From NCBI GenBank assembly GCA_022842205.1, contig JALHQA010000003.1, positions 124,001 to 188,000 on the forward strand: a DNA stretch of 64,000 bases, written 5' to 3'. The translations under genes were made by a program, and so were the position numbers. The notes beneath the pieces were generated by a model. It did no database searches. It worked only from the letters and a program-made list of their open reading frames with translations, and was not told the origin of the DNA. This DNA is from Hyphomicrobiales bacterium. GTDB taxonomy: Bacteria > Pseudomonadota > Alphaproteobacteria > Rhizobiales > Methylopilaceae. Positions within the stretch are counted from its first letter, which is position 1. Each line of letters begins with the position of its first letter. This document shows, in pieces, positions 1-9,244 of the stretch.

Positions 1-270
1 ATAGGTATGCTGCTCGCACAGGAACCCCGCGTTCTGCTGGTCGACGAGCCGGCCGCCGGCATGACCGACCAGGAAACGGCCGATACCGCCGACCTTTTGC
101 GTGAAATCGCCAAGACGCGCTCCGTCATCGTCGTCGAACACGACATGACGTTCGTGCGCGATCTCGGGGTGAAGGTCACCTGCCTGCACGAAGGCTCGGT
201 ACTGGCGGAGGGATCGCTCGATCAGGTCTCGGCCGACGAACGCGTCATCGAAGTCTACCTGGGGCGCTGA
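1..270 (+). CDS. urtD: Urea ABC transporter ATP-binding protein UrtD (C-terminal part, 5' truncated by window edge)
   Basis: C-terminal 89 residues of a branched-chain/urea-type ABC ATPase; the reading frame is open from base 1, so the start lies before the window. Visible are the Walker B stretch (RVLLVDEPAAGM) and the switch histidine in VVEHDM. In the HAAT transporter family this subunit hydrolyses ATP at the inner membrane to drive urea import. It ends two bases before the next ATPase and is followed by urease genes, which is why I read it as UrtD rather than LivG. The call rests on context as well as sequence; a general LivG-type ATPase is the alternative. Confidence 0.85.
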   Translation: MGMLLAQEPRVLLVDEPAAGMTDQETADTADLLREIAKTRSVIVVEHDMTFVRDLGVKVTCLHEGSVLAEGSLDQVSADERVIEVYLGR

Positions 271-272
271 CC

Positions 273-968
273 ATGCTAGCCGTCGAAAACCTCTCCCTGC
301 ACTACGGCGCCGCGCAGGCGCTCCACAAGGTTTCGCTCACGGCAAAGGCCGGCGAGGTGACTTGCGTGCTCGGCCGCAACGGCGTCGGCAAGACATCGCT
401 CATGCGCGCCATTGTCGGCCACCGGCCGATCTCGGGCGGCAGGATCGAGTTCGACGGTACGGACATCACCGGCCTGCCGACCTTTCAACGGGCACGCCAG
501 GGCGTGGCGTATGTCCCGCAAGGCCGCGAAATCTTCCCGCTGCTGACCGTGCGGGAAAATCTTGAAACCGGCTTCGCGCCGCTGCCGCGCGCGCAGAAGA
601 GCATTCCGGGGGAGATCTTCGACCTGTTTCCGGTGCTGAAAAGCATGCTCCACCGGCGCGGCGGCGACCTATCCGGCGGCCAGCAGCAGCAGCTCGCCAT
701 CGGCCGCGCGCTCGTCACCCGCCCAAAACTGCTCGTTCTGGACGAGCCGACCGAAGGCATTCAGCCCTCGATCATCAAGGATATCGGCCGGGCCATCATC
801 TATCTCCGCGAACGCGGCGACATGGCCATCGTGCTCGTCGAGCAATATTTTGACTTCGCCCGCGCGCTGGCTGACCGTTTCATCGTGCTTGAGCGCGGCG
901 AGGTGGTCGAGGCCGGCGACAAGAAGGCACTCGAGGGAGACGATGTTCGAAACCGCCTGGTCTTCTGA
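273..968 (+). CDS. urtE: Urea ABC transporter ATP-binding protein UrtE
   Basis: Complete 231-residue ABC ATPase. Walker A is at about residues 34-41 (GRNGVGKT), the signature LSGGQ at 133-137 and Walker B at 153-160 (LLVLDEPT), followed by EGIQPSI, which is typical of LivF/UrtE proteins. It pairs with UrtD as the second nucleotide-binding subunit of the urea importer. It starts two bases after urtD, so the two are co-translated. Its last 26 bases overlap the start of ureD in another frame, tying urea uptake to urease assembly in one transcript. LivF is the alternative family assignment; the urease context favours UrtE. Confidence 0.9.
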   Translation: MLAVENLSLHYGAAQALHKVSLTAKAGEVTCVLGRNGVGKTSLMRAIVGHRPISGGRIEFDGTDITGLPTFQRARQGVAYVPQGREIFPLLTVRENLETGFAPLPRAQKSIPGEIFDLFPVLKSMLHRRGGDLSGGQQQQLAIGRALVTRPKLLVLDEPTEGIQPSIIKDIGRAIIYLRERGDMAIVLVEQYFDFARALADRFIVLERGEVVEAGDKKALEGDDVRNRLVF

Positions 969-1788
969 TGAGCTCGGCGCCGCACCGCGCCGGCAGCGCG
1001 CCCACGGCCAGGTCACTTTCGAGACCAATCTTTTGGACGGTATCACGCGGCCTGTCCGCATCGCCGAAAGCGGGCCGTCGCGTGTCCGTCTGCCAAATGT
1101 CGCGGGGCAAGGGCTGGAAGCCGTCATCATGAATACCGGAGGCGGCATCGCCTGCGGCGACCGGTTCGATATCGCAGTCAAAGCCGGTTCCGGTTCGGAT
1201 CTCGTGATCACCACACCCGCCGCCGAACGCTGCTACCGTTCGGACGGCCCCATCGCCGCCATCGATGTGTCGCTGCAAGTCGCATCCGGCGCATCGCTGG
1301 CGTGGCTACCGCAGGAGACGCTTCTCTACAACGAGGCACGCCTCCGCCGGCGCTTCGACGCGCATCTCGCCGAAGACGCCCGGCTCTCCATGTTCGAATG
1401 CGCCGTTTTCGGCCGCGCGGCGAAAGGCGAGATTGTCGAGACCGGCCTGTTCGAAGACCGCTGGCGGATCCGCCGCGGCGGACGTCTGATCTACGCCGAT
1501 ACGCTGAAGCTCGACGGCCAGATAGCCGCCCTGCTGGAGCGCCCGGCGATCGCCAAGGGCGCGCGCGCCCTCGCCACCTTCCTCCACATTGCCCCTGACG
1601 CCGAAGCCCGGCTGGACGAAGCCCGCGATCTTCTTGCGGATGCGCCCTGCACCGTCGTCGCATCGTCCTGGTGCGGCCTTCTGGCCGTCCGCTTTCTGGC
1701 GCCGGAGATTGCGGCTCTGCGCACTGCGGCGATAAACTTCCTCACCCGCTTCCGCGGCGCGCCTCTGCCCCGCGTCTGGCAATCATAA
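943..1788 (+). CDS. ureD: Urease accessory protein UreD
   Basis: 281-residue UreD/UreH family protein, a scaffold that binds apo-urease and recruits UreF and UreG for nickel insertion in the cytoplasm. Family-like stretches are SRVRLPN near the N-terminus, the conserved [12 protein letters not shown] and [11 protein letters not shown]. The start chosen is the ATG at 943, inside the 3' end of urtE. The ATG at 968 is out of frame, and an upstream in-frame ATG at 850 would add 31 residues that look like shadow coding. The length fits the family. It is first in the urease cluster, the usual rhizobial order. Confidence 0.9.
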   Translation: MFETAWSSDELGAAPRRQRAHGQVTFETNLLDGITRPVRIAESGPSRVRLPNVAGQGLEAVIMNTGGGIACGDRFDIAVKAGSGSDLVITTPAAERCYRSDGPIAAIDVSLQVASGASLAWLPQETLLYNEARLRRRFDAHLAEDARLSMFECAVFGRAAKGEIVETGLFEDRWRIRRGGRLIYADTLKLDGQIAALLERPAIAKGARALATFLHIAPDAEARLDEARDLLADAPCTVVASSWCGLLAVRFLAPEIAALRTAAINFLTRFRGAPLPRVWQS

Positions 1789-1801
1789 AAAGGACTGTCT
1801 C

Positions 1802-2422
1802 GTGAATCTGACGCCGCGCGAGAAAGACAAGCTGCTGATCGCCATGGCCGCCGAAGTGGCGCGCAAGCGCCTCGCCCGTGGCGTGAAGCTCAACCATCCG
1901 GAAGCGATCGCGCTCATCACAGATTTCGTTGTCGAGGGCGCGCGCGACGGCAGGAGCGTCGCCGAACTCATGGAAGCCGGCGCGCATGTGATCTCCACCG
2001 AGCAGGTCATGGATGGCATCGCCGAGATGATCCACGACATCCAGGTCGAGGCGACGTTCCCGGACGGCACCAAGCTCGTAACCGTTCATGTCCCGATCCG
2101 CGGCAAGGCATCGAAGGACATTCCCGGCGTCGTCACGGCCGCTCCCGGCGATATCACCTTCAACGAGGGCGCGGAGCGCATCACGCTGACGGTGGCAAAT
2201 ACCGGCGACCGCCCTATACAAATCGGCAGCCACTACCATTTCTTCGAAACGAATGCTGCGCTGCACTTCGATCGTGCGAAGGCACGCGGCATGCGTCTCG
2301 ATATCGCGCCCGGCACGGCTGTGCGCTTCGAACCTGGCTCAAGCCGGGATGTCACGCTCGTGCCGCTCACGGGCAAAAGGGAAGTCTACGGCTTCCGCGG
2401 AAACGTCATGGGGAAATTGTAA
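1802..2422 (+). CDS. ureAB: Fused urease gamma-beta subunit (UreA-UreB fusion)
   Basis: 206-residue fusion of the two small urease subunits. Residues 1 to about 100 match UreA ([26 protein letters not shown]-like SVAELMEAG). After a short linker (RGKASKD) the UreB domain begins at [12 protein letters not shown] and carries the conserved [11 protein letters not shown] and AIAPG-like [13 protein letters not shown] stretches. Start is GTG at 1802 with AAGGA seven bases upstream. The frame is continuous, so this is a true fusion like the small subunit of Helicobacter urease, whereas most bacteria have separate genes. The product should form the heterotrimeric core with UreC. Confidence 0.93.
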   Translation: MNLTPREKDKLLIAMAAEVARKRLARGVKLNHPEAIALITDFVVEGARDGRSVAELMEAGAHVISTEQVMDGIAEMIHDIQVEATFPDGTKLVTVHVPIRGKASKDIPGVVTAAPGDITFNEGAERITLTVANTGDRPIQIGSHYHFFETNAALHFDRAKARGMRLDIAPGTAVRFEPGSSRDVTLVPLTGKREVYGFRGNVMGKL

Positions 2423-2776
2423 ATGCAGCAAATGTATTCCGGCGGCTGCCAGTGCGGCGCTGTCCGTTATCAGGCCGTGGCCGATGTCACCAACACGATC
2501 ACCTGCAATTGCTCGCGCTGCCGCAGGCTCGGCCTGCTTTTGACATTCACGCCCGCCTCCGCATTCCGGCTCGAAAAGGGCGAGGAAAGCCAGACCGAGT
2601 ACAAGTTCAACAAGCACGTCATCTCGCATCTGTTCTGCAAGACTTGCGGCGTCCAAAGCTTCTCGCGCGCCAAGGCGCCGGACGGCACGGATACCGTGGC
2701 TCTGAACGTCCGATGCCTCGACGGCGTGAATCTCGACCTCCTTCAACCCCAGAAATTCAACGGCGCCGCCGTCTGA
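2423..2776 (+). CDS. CENP-V/GFA domain protein inside the urease operon
   Basis: 117-residue protein of the glutathione-dependent formaldehyde-activating (GFA, CENP-V) fold. The zinc-binding cysteine pattern is complete: GGCQCGAVRY near the N-terminus, CNCSRCRRLG in the middle and LFCKTCGV towards the C-terminus. It begins directly after the ureAB stop codon and ends nine bases before ureC, so it is co-transcribed with urease. No urease role is known to me for this family. Possible jobs are nickel or zinc handling or an unrelated thiol-linked reaction; both are guesses. The family name does not prove formaldehyde chemistry. Confidence 0.8.
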   Translation: MQQMYSGGCQCGAVRYQAVADVTNTITCNCSRCRRLGLLLTFTPASAFRLEKGEESQTEYKFNKHVISHLFCKTCGVQSFSRAKAPDGTDTVALNVRCLDGVNLDLLQPQKFNGAAV

Positions 2777-2785
2777 GGTAACTGC

Positions 2786-4498
2786 ATGCCATCCACCCTT
2801 CCCCGCCAGGCTTATGCGGATATGTTCGGCCCCACCACGGGCGACAAGGTCCGGCTGGCCGACACTTCACTCGTCATCGAGATCGAGAAGGATTTTACGA
2901 CCTATGGCGAGGAAGTGAAGTTCGGTGGCGGAAAGGTCATTCGCGACGGCATGGGCCAAAGCCAGGTGATGAACAGGGACGGTGCGGTCGACACCGTCAT
3001 TACGAACGCCGTCGTGCTCGATCACTGGGGCATCGTGAAGGGCGATGTCGGCATCAAGGCCGGCCGCATCTTCAAGATCGGCAAGGCCGGCAATCCGGAT
3101 GTGCAGCCGGGCGTCGATATCATCATCGGCCCTGGCACCGAGGTCATCGCGGGCGAAGGCAAGATCCTCACCGCCGGTGGGTTCGACACGCACATCCATT
3201 TCATCTGCCCGCAGCAAATCGAGGAGGCGCTGATGTCCGGCGTCACCTCGATGCTCGGCGGCGGCACCGGCCCAGCGACGGGCACCTTCGCCACTACATG
3301 CACGCCGGGCCCGTGGCACATCGCGCGCATGATCGAGAGTGCCGACGCGTTTCCGATGAATCTCGGTTTCGCCGGCAAGGGCAATGCCTCCCTTCCCGGA
3401 GCCCTCGTCGAAATGGTGCTGGGCGGCGCCTGTGCGCTCAAACTGCACGAGGACTGGGGCACGACACCGGCGGCCATCGACAACTGCCTCACGGTCGCCG
3501 ACGAGCACGACGTGCAGGTGATGATCCACACCGACACGCTGAACGAATCCGGATTTGTCGAGGACACCATCGCCGCTTTCCGCGGCCGCACCATCCACGC
3601 TTTCCACACCGAGGGCGCCGGCGGCGGCCATGCCCCGGACATCATGAAGGTCGCGGGGCTCGACAATGTCCTGCCCTCGTCCACCAACCCGACGCGGCCG
3701 TTCACGAAAAACACGCTCGACGAGCATCTCGACATGCTGATGGTCTGCCATCATCTGTCGCCATCCATACCGGAAGATCTCGCTTTCGCCGAAAGCCGCA
3801 TCCGCAAGGAAACCATTGCCGCCGAGGACATTCTCCACGATCTCGGCGCGCTATCGATGATGTCGTCCGACAGCCAGGCCATGGGCCGCGTCGGCGAGGT
3901 CATCATCCGCACCTGGCAGACCGCCGACAAGATGAAGCAGCAGCGCGGCCGCCTGTTCGAGGAGACCGGCGACAACGACAATATGCGCGTCCGCCGCTAT
4001 GTCGCCAAATACACGATTAACCCTGCCATCGCGCACGGCGTGTCGGCGCATATTGGCTCGATCGAACCCGGCAAGCTTGCCGATCTCGTGCTCTGGTCGC
4101 CCGCCTTTTTTGGCGTGAAACCCGATCTCGTCATCAAGGGCGGCGCAATCGCCGCCGCGCCGATGGGCGATCCCAACGCCTCGATCCCGACACCGCAGCC
4201 GGTGCATTACCGGCCGATGTTCGGATCGTATGGACGTGCCATCGCCTCGACGTCCATGACGTTCGTCTCGAAATCCGCATTCGAGAACGGCCTCCGCGAC
4301 AAGCTCGGCTGCATCAAGGAGTTCGTCGCCGTCGACAACACGCGGGCGGGCATCGGCAAGAAGAGCATGATCCTCAACGACGCCACACCCGTCATCGAGA
4401 TCGATCCCGAGACTTACGACGTGCGCGCAGACGGCGAACTTCTTGTCTGCGAACCCGCGGAAAAGCTGCCAATGGCGCAGCGCTATTTCATGTTCTGA
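2786..4498 (+). CDS. ureC: Urease alpha (catalytic) subunit UreC
   Basis: 570-residue catalytic subunit that hydrolyses urea to ammonia and carbamate at a di-nickel centre. All key residues are visible: the nickel ligands HIH at 136 and 138, the carbamylated lysine K219 in [10 protein letters not shown]248 (MIHTDTLNE), H274 (AFHTEGAGG), the flap cysteine and histidine C321-H322 (VCHHL) and D362 (SSDSQAMG). Numbering is about two higher than the Klebsiella enzyme. A GAGGT ribosome binding site precedes the ATG. The length is standard, with no sign of damage. Confidence 0.98.
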   Translation: MPSTLPRQAYADMFGPTTGDKVRLADTSLVIEIEKDFTTYGEEVKFGGGKVIRDGMGQSQVMNRDGAVDTVITNAVVLDHWGIVKGDVGIKAGRIFKIGKAGNPDVQPGVDIIIGPGTEVIAGEGKILTAGGFDTHIHFICPQQIEEALMSGVTSMLGGGTGPATGTFATTCTPGPWHIARMIESADAFPMNLGFAGKGNASLPGALVEMVLGGACALKLHEDWGTTPAAIDNCLTVADEHDVQVMIHTDTLNESGFVEDTIAAFRGRTIHAFHTEGAGGGHAPDIMKVAGLDNVLPSSTNPTRPFTKNTLDEHLDMLMVCHHLSPSIPEDLAFAESRIRKETIAAEDILHDLGALSMMSSDSQAMGRVGEVIIRTWQTADKMKQQRGRLFEETGDNDNMRVRRYVAKYTINPAIAHGVSAHIGSIEPGKLADLVLWSPAFFGVKPDLVIKGGAIAAAPMGDPNASIPTPQPVHYRPMFGSYGRAIASTSMTFVSKSAFENGLRDKLGCIKEFVAVDNTRAGIGKKSMILNDATPVIEIDPETYDVRADGELLVCEPAEKLPMAQRYFMF

Positions 4499-4505
4499 GG
4501 TTCCC

Positions 4506-5036
4506 ATGCAGCGCGCCGTTCTTATTGTCCGCAAGCTTGCGGTAAAGCCCGACAAAGTGGTCGACACGATCACCCTCGATCATCAGGACCGGCACCGCCG
4601 CCGCGTGGCGATGACGGCCGATGGCGGGCTCGAATTCCTGCTCGATCTCGGCAATGCCGCCATTCTGGAAGACGGCGATGCGCTGAAACTCGAGGACGGC
4701 GCCCTTGTCCAGGTCGCGGCGAAGCCGGAAGACCTGATCGAGATCACGACGGAAAATCCCCTGCGCCTGATGAAGGTGGCATGGCATCTCGGCAACCGCC
4801 ATGTGCCGGCGGAAGTAACAACGGACGCGATCTATATCGCGCCGGATCATGTGCTGGTCGAAATGGTGCGCGGCCTCGGCGCGAAGGCGGATCCTGTGAA
4901 GCGCCCGTTCCGCCCCGAACGCGGCGCCTATCACGAACACGCCGCACACGATCACAGCCCTCTCGAACACAAGCAGGGTGGCCACGACCACCACCACGAA
5001 CACGGCGAAGCCTGCGGCTGCGGTCATGGGCATTGA
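4506..5036 (+). CDS. ureE: Urease nickel metallochaperone UreE
   Basis: 176-residue UreE. The N-terminal half is the peptide-binding domain and the second half the metal-binding domain. The C-terminal about 30 residues form a His-rich nickel tail (HDHHHEHGEACGCGHGH) with two cysteines. UreE delivers nickel to the UreD-UreF-UreG complex. The start at 4506 is preceded by GAGG overlapping the ureC stop; the frame is open further upstream but that part overlaps ureC. A palindromic repeat separates it from ureF. Confidence 0.93.
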   Translation: MQRAVLIVRKLAVKPDKVVDTITLDHQDRHRRRVAMTADGGLEFLLDLGNAAILEDGDALKLEDGALVQVAAKPEDLIEITTENPLRLMKVAWHLGNRHVPAEVTTDAIYIAPDHVLVEMVRGLGAKADPVKRPFRPERGAYHEHAAHDHSPLEHKQGGHDHHHEHGEACGCGHGH

Positions 5037-5040
5037 TTTC

Positions 5041-5209
5041 GGTGCCCTCCCTCTCCCCTTGTGGGAGAGGGCCGACGCGAAGCCGGCAGGCTTCGAGCGG
5101 GGTGAGGGGTCACAGGTTCAAATCGGGTTCCCGCAACAAATAGAAAGTACCCCTCACCCGGTGACCGCTCCGCGGTCTGCCGACCTCCCCCACAAGGGGG
5201 GAGGTGAAC
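5041..5209. repeat. Inverted pair of an intergenic palindromic repeat between ureE and ureF
   Basis: The gap holds two diverged copies of one unit in opposite orientation. Each starts with a CTCCCC-TTGTGGG-GAGG hairpin, then a GGC-rich middle, and ends in GGGTGAGGGGT. The ends face each other: GGGTGAGGGGT at about 5099-5110 and ACCCCTCACCC at about 5149-5160. This is a REP/BIME-like or MITE-like arrangement of the kind common between rhizobial genes. The right-hand hairpin (5183-5191 with 5197-5205) contains the ureF ribosome binding site. Confidence 0.8.
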
Positions 5210-5210
5210 C

Positions 5211-5873
5211 ATGACCTCCCTCCCCCTTTTCGCCTGGCTGTCGCCGGCGTTCCCGGTCGGGGCCTATGCTTATTCGCATGGCGTCGAATGGGCGGTCGAG
5301 GACGGCGACATCCGGGACGAAGCGACGCTTCTGGAATGGCTGGAAGACATGATGGCCAATGGCGCGGGACGTAATGACGCCATCCTGCTTGTCCATGCCT
5401 ATCGTTCGCTGACCGACAAGGGAGCGCTCGCCGCCGTCAACGAACTCGCGCTTGCTCTCGCGCCGTCGCAGGAACTGCGCCTCGAAACCGCCCAGCAGGG
5501 CCGCAGCTTTCTCGATGCGGTGCTCGCCGCCTGGCCGCAGGCCGATCTCGCAAAAGCGGCCGGAAACATCGGTGAAATTGCTTACCCGGTCGCGGTTGGC
5601 CTTGCCGCCGCCGCGCACCGGATACCGCTCGAAACGACGCTCCCGGCCTTCGTGCTGGCGTTTGCGCAGAACCTCGTCTCCGCCGCCATCCGCTCGGCAC
5701 CCATCGGACAGACCGCCGGCATGCGCGTCGTCACCGCGCTGACCCCGCTGGCGCGCGGCATCGCGGCGGACGCCGAAACGCTGACACTCGACGATATCGC
5801 CAGCGCGACGTTCCGCGCCGATCTCGGCTCGTTCCGTCACGAAACGCAGTACACAAGGCTATTCAGATCATGA
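5211..5873 (+). CDS. ureF: Urease accessory protein UreF
   Basis: 220-residue all-helical UreF, which links UreD to the GTPase UreG and gates GTP hydrolysis during nickel insertion. Typical features are [16 protein letters not shown]-like residues at the N-terminus, the GRNDAILL stretch and a conserved C-terminal tail. The start ATG at 5211 has GGAGGT five bases upstream, lying in the stem of the adjoining repeat. Its stop overlaps the ureG start (ATGA), so the two are translationally coupled. Confidence 0.94.
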   Translation: MTSLPLFAWLSPAFPVGAYAYSHGVEWAVEDGDIRDEATLLEWLEDMMANGAGRNDAILLVHAYRSLTDKGALAAVNELALALAPSQELRLETAQQGRSFLDAVLAAWPQADLAKAAGNIGEIAYPVAVGLAAAAHRIPLETTLPAFVLAFAQNLVSAAIRSAPIGQTAGMRVVTALTPLARGIAADAETLTLDDIASATFRADLGSFRHETQYTRLFRS

Positions 5874-6505
5874 GCAACGGACCTCTTCGCGTCGGCATCG
5901 GCGGCCCTGTCGGCTCGGGCAAGACCGCGCTGATGGAAGCCCTCTGCAAGCTGTTTCGCGACCGCTACGATCTCTGCGCCATCACCAATGACATCTACAC
6001 TAAGGAGGACGCGCGCCTCTTGACCGTTGCCGGCGCCCTGCCCGTCGAGCGCATCATGGGCGTCGAGACCGGCGGCTGTCCGCACACGGCGATCCGCGAG
6101 GACGCCTCGATCAACCTCGCCGCCATCGCCGAAATGAACCGGAAGTTTCCCGACCTCGATCTCATCCTGATCGAGTCCGGCGGCGACAATCTCGCGGCCA
6201 CATTCTCGCCGGAGCTCGCCGACATCACGATCTACGTCATCGATGTCGCGGGCGGTGAGAAAATTCCGCGCAAGGGCGGCCCGGGAATTACCCGCTCGGA
6301 TTTCCTCGTTGTGAACAAGATTGATCTCGCGCCGCTCGTCGGGGCCGATCTCGGCATAATGGAAACCGACACGCAGCGCATGCGCGGGGAGCGTCCCTAT
6401 GCCTTCACTAACATCCGCGGCGGTGTCGGAACCGACAAGATCGCCGCCTTCATCGAGCGTGCGGGCGGCCTGACGGCAAAAGCGGAGAGTGCGCCTGCCG
6501 GATAG
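5870..6505 (+). CDS. ureG: Urease accessory GTPase UreG
   Basis: 211-residue SIMIBI-class GTPase that powers nickel delivery to urease. The P-loop is GGPVGSGKT at about residues 11-19. The conserved metal-binding CPH motif appears in [15 protein letters not shown] and the guanine-specificity motif in VVNKIDLAP. The last base of ureF's ATGA overlap starts it. It closes the urease cluster; no terminator is obvious after it. Confidence 0.97.
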   Translation: MSNGPLRVGIGGPVGSGKTALMEALCKLFRDRYDLCAITNDIYTKEDARLLTVAGALPVERIMGVETGGCPHTAIREDASINLAAIAEMNRKFPDLDLILIESGGDNLAATFSPELADITIYVIDVAGGEKIPRKGGPGITRSDFLVVNKIDLAPLVGADLGIMETDTQRMRGERPYAFTNIRGGVGTDKIAAFIERAGGLTAKAESAPAG

Positions 6506-6563
6506 TATCCACCGGCAATATGTCGTGCTGGCCAGGAATCGTGCATCGGCCTATGTCGCAAAC

Positions 6564-6854
6564 ATGCTGACCTATCGCGATCTCACTACTCAGGAACGCC
6601 GCGCGCTCGACCGTTTTGCACGCTCGAGCGAACTGGAGGCGCCAGCCTCCAGGTGGGCGGAACTCGGTCCAGCCGCGATTGCCGCGCTCGTAAAATTCCA
6701 TCTGCTGGAAGGGCGCGGCCCCAATGCCGACGGCGAGGAAATCTATCGGCTCACCGATGAAGGCACGCGTGTGCATGACGAGATGTGGCGCGACGGGAAA
6801 GTGCCCTCCCACCCCGACACGGACCCTTTCGACCCCACCACTCTGGAAGGATAG
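6564..6854 (+). CDS. Small hypothetical protein downstream of ureG
   Basis: 96-residue soluble protein with no family I recognise. It reads MLTYRDLTTQERRALDR, then an Ala-rich middle (AAIAALVKFHLL) and LTDEGTRVHDEMW, a pattern resembling a small winged-helix or DNA-binding fold, which is only an impression. The start ATG at 6564 is preferred; the frame is also open from 6489 and would add 25 residues. It follows ureG by about 60 bases and could be on the same transcript. Confidence 0.6.
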   Translation: MLTYRDLTTQERRALDRFARSSELEAPASRWAELGPAAIAALVKFHLLEGRGPNADGEEIYRLTDEGTRVHDEMWRDGKVPSHPDTDPFDPTTLEG

Positions 6855-6904
6855 GTCCCGGCGTGGCGGAGTTTCACCCGGCCTAAAGACTTCTGCCGTC
6901 ATAA

Positions 6905-9244
6905 TTGCTCCGGAAAACCTTAGTATCCGGGGCCATCCTGTTGCGTTTGTTTCCTTTTTCAAATTTCGGCGGAAAGCACGGCCTGTTCTCGCTGCGCCTT
7001 GTCGTGCGCTCGTCGACCCTGATTGTGTGCCTCGGCCTCATCGCCATCGCCGCCACCTTGCTCTGGCAGGCCCGCGAACGCTCACTCAGGTTGGCCGAAT
7101 CCACCACACGCAATCTCGTAGGCATGCTGACACAGCATACCGAGCGCACCTTCGACTCGGTCGACATGCTGCTGAAAATTGTTGCGCGCGAACTCGGCCC
7201 GCGGCCGGAAGACCCGGTGAAGCGCTCCGATCTCGCGGCGAACCTTGCGAAACTTGCGCAGGACCTCCCGCACGTCATGTCGGTCCGGATGCTGGATCCC
7301 GACGACGGCGAGCCGCTCTTTGAATTCTTCCGGACGGCTACGACCGGCCGCGGTGCTGACGCGGATGCCCTTCTGGTCCACAAGGCCAATCGGTATCTCG
7401 GCCTGCATATCGGACGCCCCTATCTGGATCAGCAAAGCCAGACATGGGTCGTCGGCGTCAGCCGCAGGATCAGCGGTCAGGAAGGCATTCCCGGCCGCGT
7501 TGTCGTCGCTCTGCTCAATCTCGAATATCTGAACAGCTTTTACGCTTCGATTGCGATGGGCGACAAAGGATCGATCAGCATCATCCGCGACGATGGCATC
7601 ATGATCGCCCGACATCCTTTCGATCCGTCATTCATCGGCAAGGACGTCTCAAAAGCGTTGCAGGCGAGCACCGGAAATCGGAACGAGGGCAACTATGATC
7701 TACGCGCGCCGACGGATAATATAACGCGCACATACGCTTTCAAAAAAATGGCGCGTACGCCTATTGTTATTACAGCAGGTCTTTCTGAAAGGGCCGTACT
7801 GGCGGAATGGCGCGAGGAAGCCACCCGCGGCATGTCTATTGTTCTCGCGGCGGCGCTCGTCCTTCTGGCTCTCGGCGAAATACTGGCCCGTGTCGCCGGA
7901 CATCGCGAGAAAGCCGAGCTTAAACTCATTCATGCGGCGAGCAACGACGCGCTGACCGATCTTCCCAATCGTACCGAATTTCAGCGCCGACTGGAATGCG
8001 CTTTGAAAGAGTTTCCCGAATCACTGTGCGTACTCTTTATCGACCTCGACGAATTCAAGACCATAAACGACACTCTCGGCCACGACGCTGGCGATTCTCT
8101 CCTCATAACCGCCGCGCGGCGACTGGCAGCGATCGCCACTGATACCGGCTTTCTCGCGCGTCTCGGCGGCGACGAATTCGCCATTGCCATACCGGGGACA
8201 CCGGATCTGGCGCGGCAGACGGCGCGAAAAGTCCTGGCGACGCTTCGCCGGCCCTTCGACCACAACGGCCAGACCGTCATGACCGCCGGGAGCATCGGAA
8301 TAGCTGTGTTTCCCGATCATGGAAGTTCCGCCAGCGATCTTCTCAAGAACGCCGACATCGCGCTCTACTCCGCCAAGGCGAACGGCCGCGGGCGCTATGC
8401 GGAATACGAGACAGGAATGCGTACCGAGATCGAAGAACGCATTGCCCTCCACGAAGACGTCAAGTCGGGCATACAGCAGGATCTGTTTGTTCCGTTCTAC
8501 CAGCCGCAAATCTCGATCCGTACGGGGCGAATCCAGGGCTTCGAAGCTCTGGCCCGCTGGCGGCATCCGGAGCGTGGCCTGCTCGGCCCTTCGGTGTTTG
8601 GCTCCGCTTTCGACAGTCACGAGCTGGCGATCGCCATCGGCCGAAAGCTGTTTCGGCAGGTTCTCGCCGATACACGGCGGTGGATAGATGACGGGCTGCC
8701 GTTCGGCCGCGTGGCGGTCAATGCATCCGCTGCGGAGCTTGACCACCCGGACTATGCGTCGTGGATGCTGAACGAGATCGCGGCGCATGCGGTCCCGCCC
8801 GAGGTCGTGGAGGTCGAGGTCACCGAAGGTGTCCTGTTCGGCAAGACTCTCGATCGGGTCCAGGCAAACCTTCTGCTGCTCCATCGGGCCGGAATCCGTA
8901 TCGCGCTCGATGATTTCGGCACGGGATACGCTTCGCTAACTCACCTGAAGCAGTTTCCGATTAGCGTTCTGAAAATCGACCGCAGCTTCGTTCACAACGT
9001 CGAGAACGACCATGCCGATGCCAGCATCATCAGAGCCGTGATCGATATGGCCCGCAGTCTGAAAATGGAAGTCGTAGCCGAAGGCGTGGAGCGTCCATAC
9101 CAGATGGACTTCCTGAAGAAAACGGGTTGTACCGGCGCCCAAGGCTACCTCTTCGCGAAGCCGATGACCGCCAGCCGCGTTCCGCATTTCATTCAGCAGC
9201 GGCGGCTGGAAGCTGAACCATCGACGCTGGAGGCCCGAGCATGA
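6905..9244 (+). CDS. Membrane-bound GGDEF-EAL cyclic-di-GMP protein with periplasmic Cache-like sensor
   Basis: 779-residue protein. An N-terminal membrane segment (about 31-55) is followed by a roughly 250-residue periplasmic double-Cache-like domain, a second membrane segment near residues 305-325, a GGDEF domain with an intact GGDEF site near 420 and an EAL domain (GFEALARW near 545, DDFGTGYASL, KIDRSFV). The ELTE-type motif reads EVTEG. It could synthesise or degrade cyclic-di-GMP, or only one of these. The start used is TTG at 6905, as no good upstream ATG exists; a start a few codons later is possible. It overlaps the next gene by four bases. Confidence 0.88.
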   Translation: MLRKTLVSGAILLRLFPFSNFGGKHGLFSLRLVVRSSTLIVCLGLIAIAATLLWQARERSLRLAESTTRNLVGMLTQHTERTFDSVDMLLKIVARELGPRPEDPVKRSDLAANLAKLAQDLPHVMSVRMLDPDDGEPLFEFFRTATTGRGADADALLVHKANRYLGLHIGRPYLDQQSQTWVVGVSRRISGQEGIPGRVVVALLNLEYLNSFYASIAMGDKGSISIIRDDGIMIARHPFDPSFIGKDVSKALQASTGNRNEGNYDLRAPTDNITRTYAFKKMARTPIVITAGLSERAVLAEWREEATRGMSIVLAAALVLLALGEILARVAGHREKAELKLIHAASNDALTDLPNRTEFQRRLECALKEFPESLCVLFIDLDEFKTINDTLGHDAGDSLLITAARRLAAIATDTGFLARLGGDEFAIAIPGTPDLARQTARKVLATLRRPFDHNGQTVMTAGSIGIAVFPDHGSSASDLLKNADIALYSAKANGRGRYAEYETGMRTEIEERIALHEDVKSGIQQDLFVPFYQPQISIRTGRIQGFEALARWRHPERGLLGPSVFGSAFDSHELAIAIGRKLFRQVLADTRRWIDDGLPFGRVAVNASAAELDHPDYASWMLNEIAAHAVPPEVVEVEVTEGVLFGKTLDRVQANLLLLHRAGIRIALDDFGTGYASLTHLKQFPISVLKIDRSFVHNVENDHADASIIRAVIDMARSLKMEVVAEGVERPYQMDFLKKTGCTGAQGYLFAKPMTASRVPHFIQQRRLEAEPSTLEARA

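Noticed and set aside
2867-3838. Long minus-strand ORF opposite ureC
   Set aside because: Shadow of the well-conserved ureC codons; no protein family recognised.
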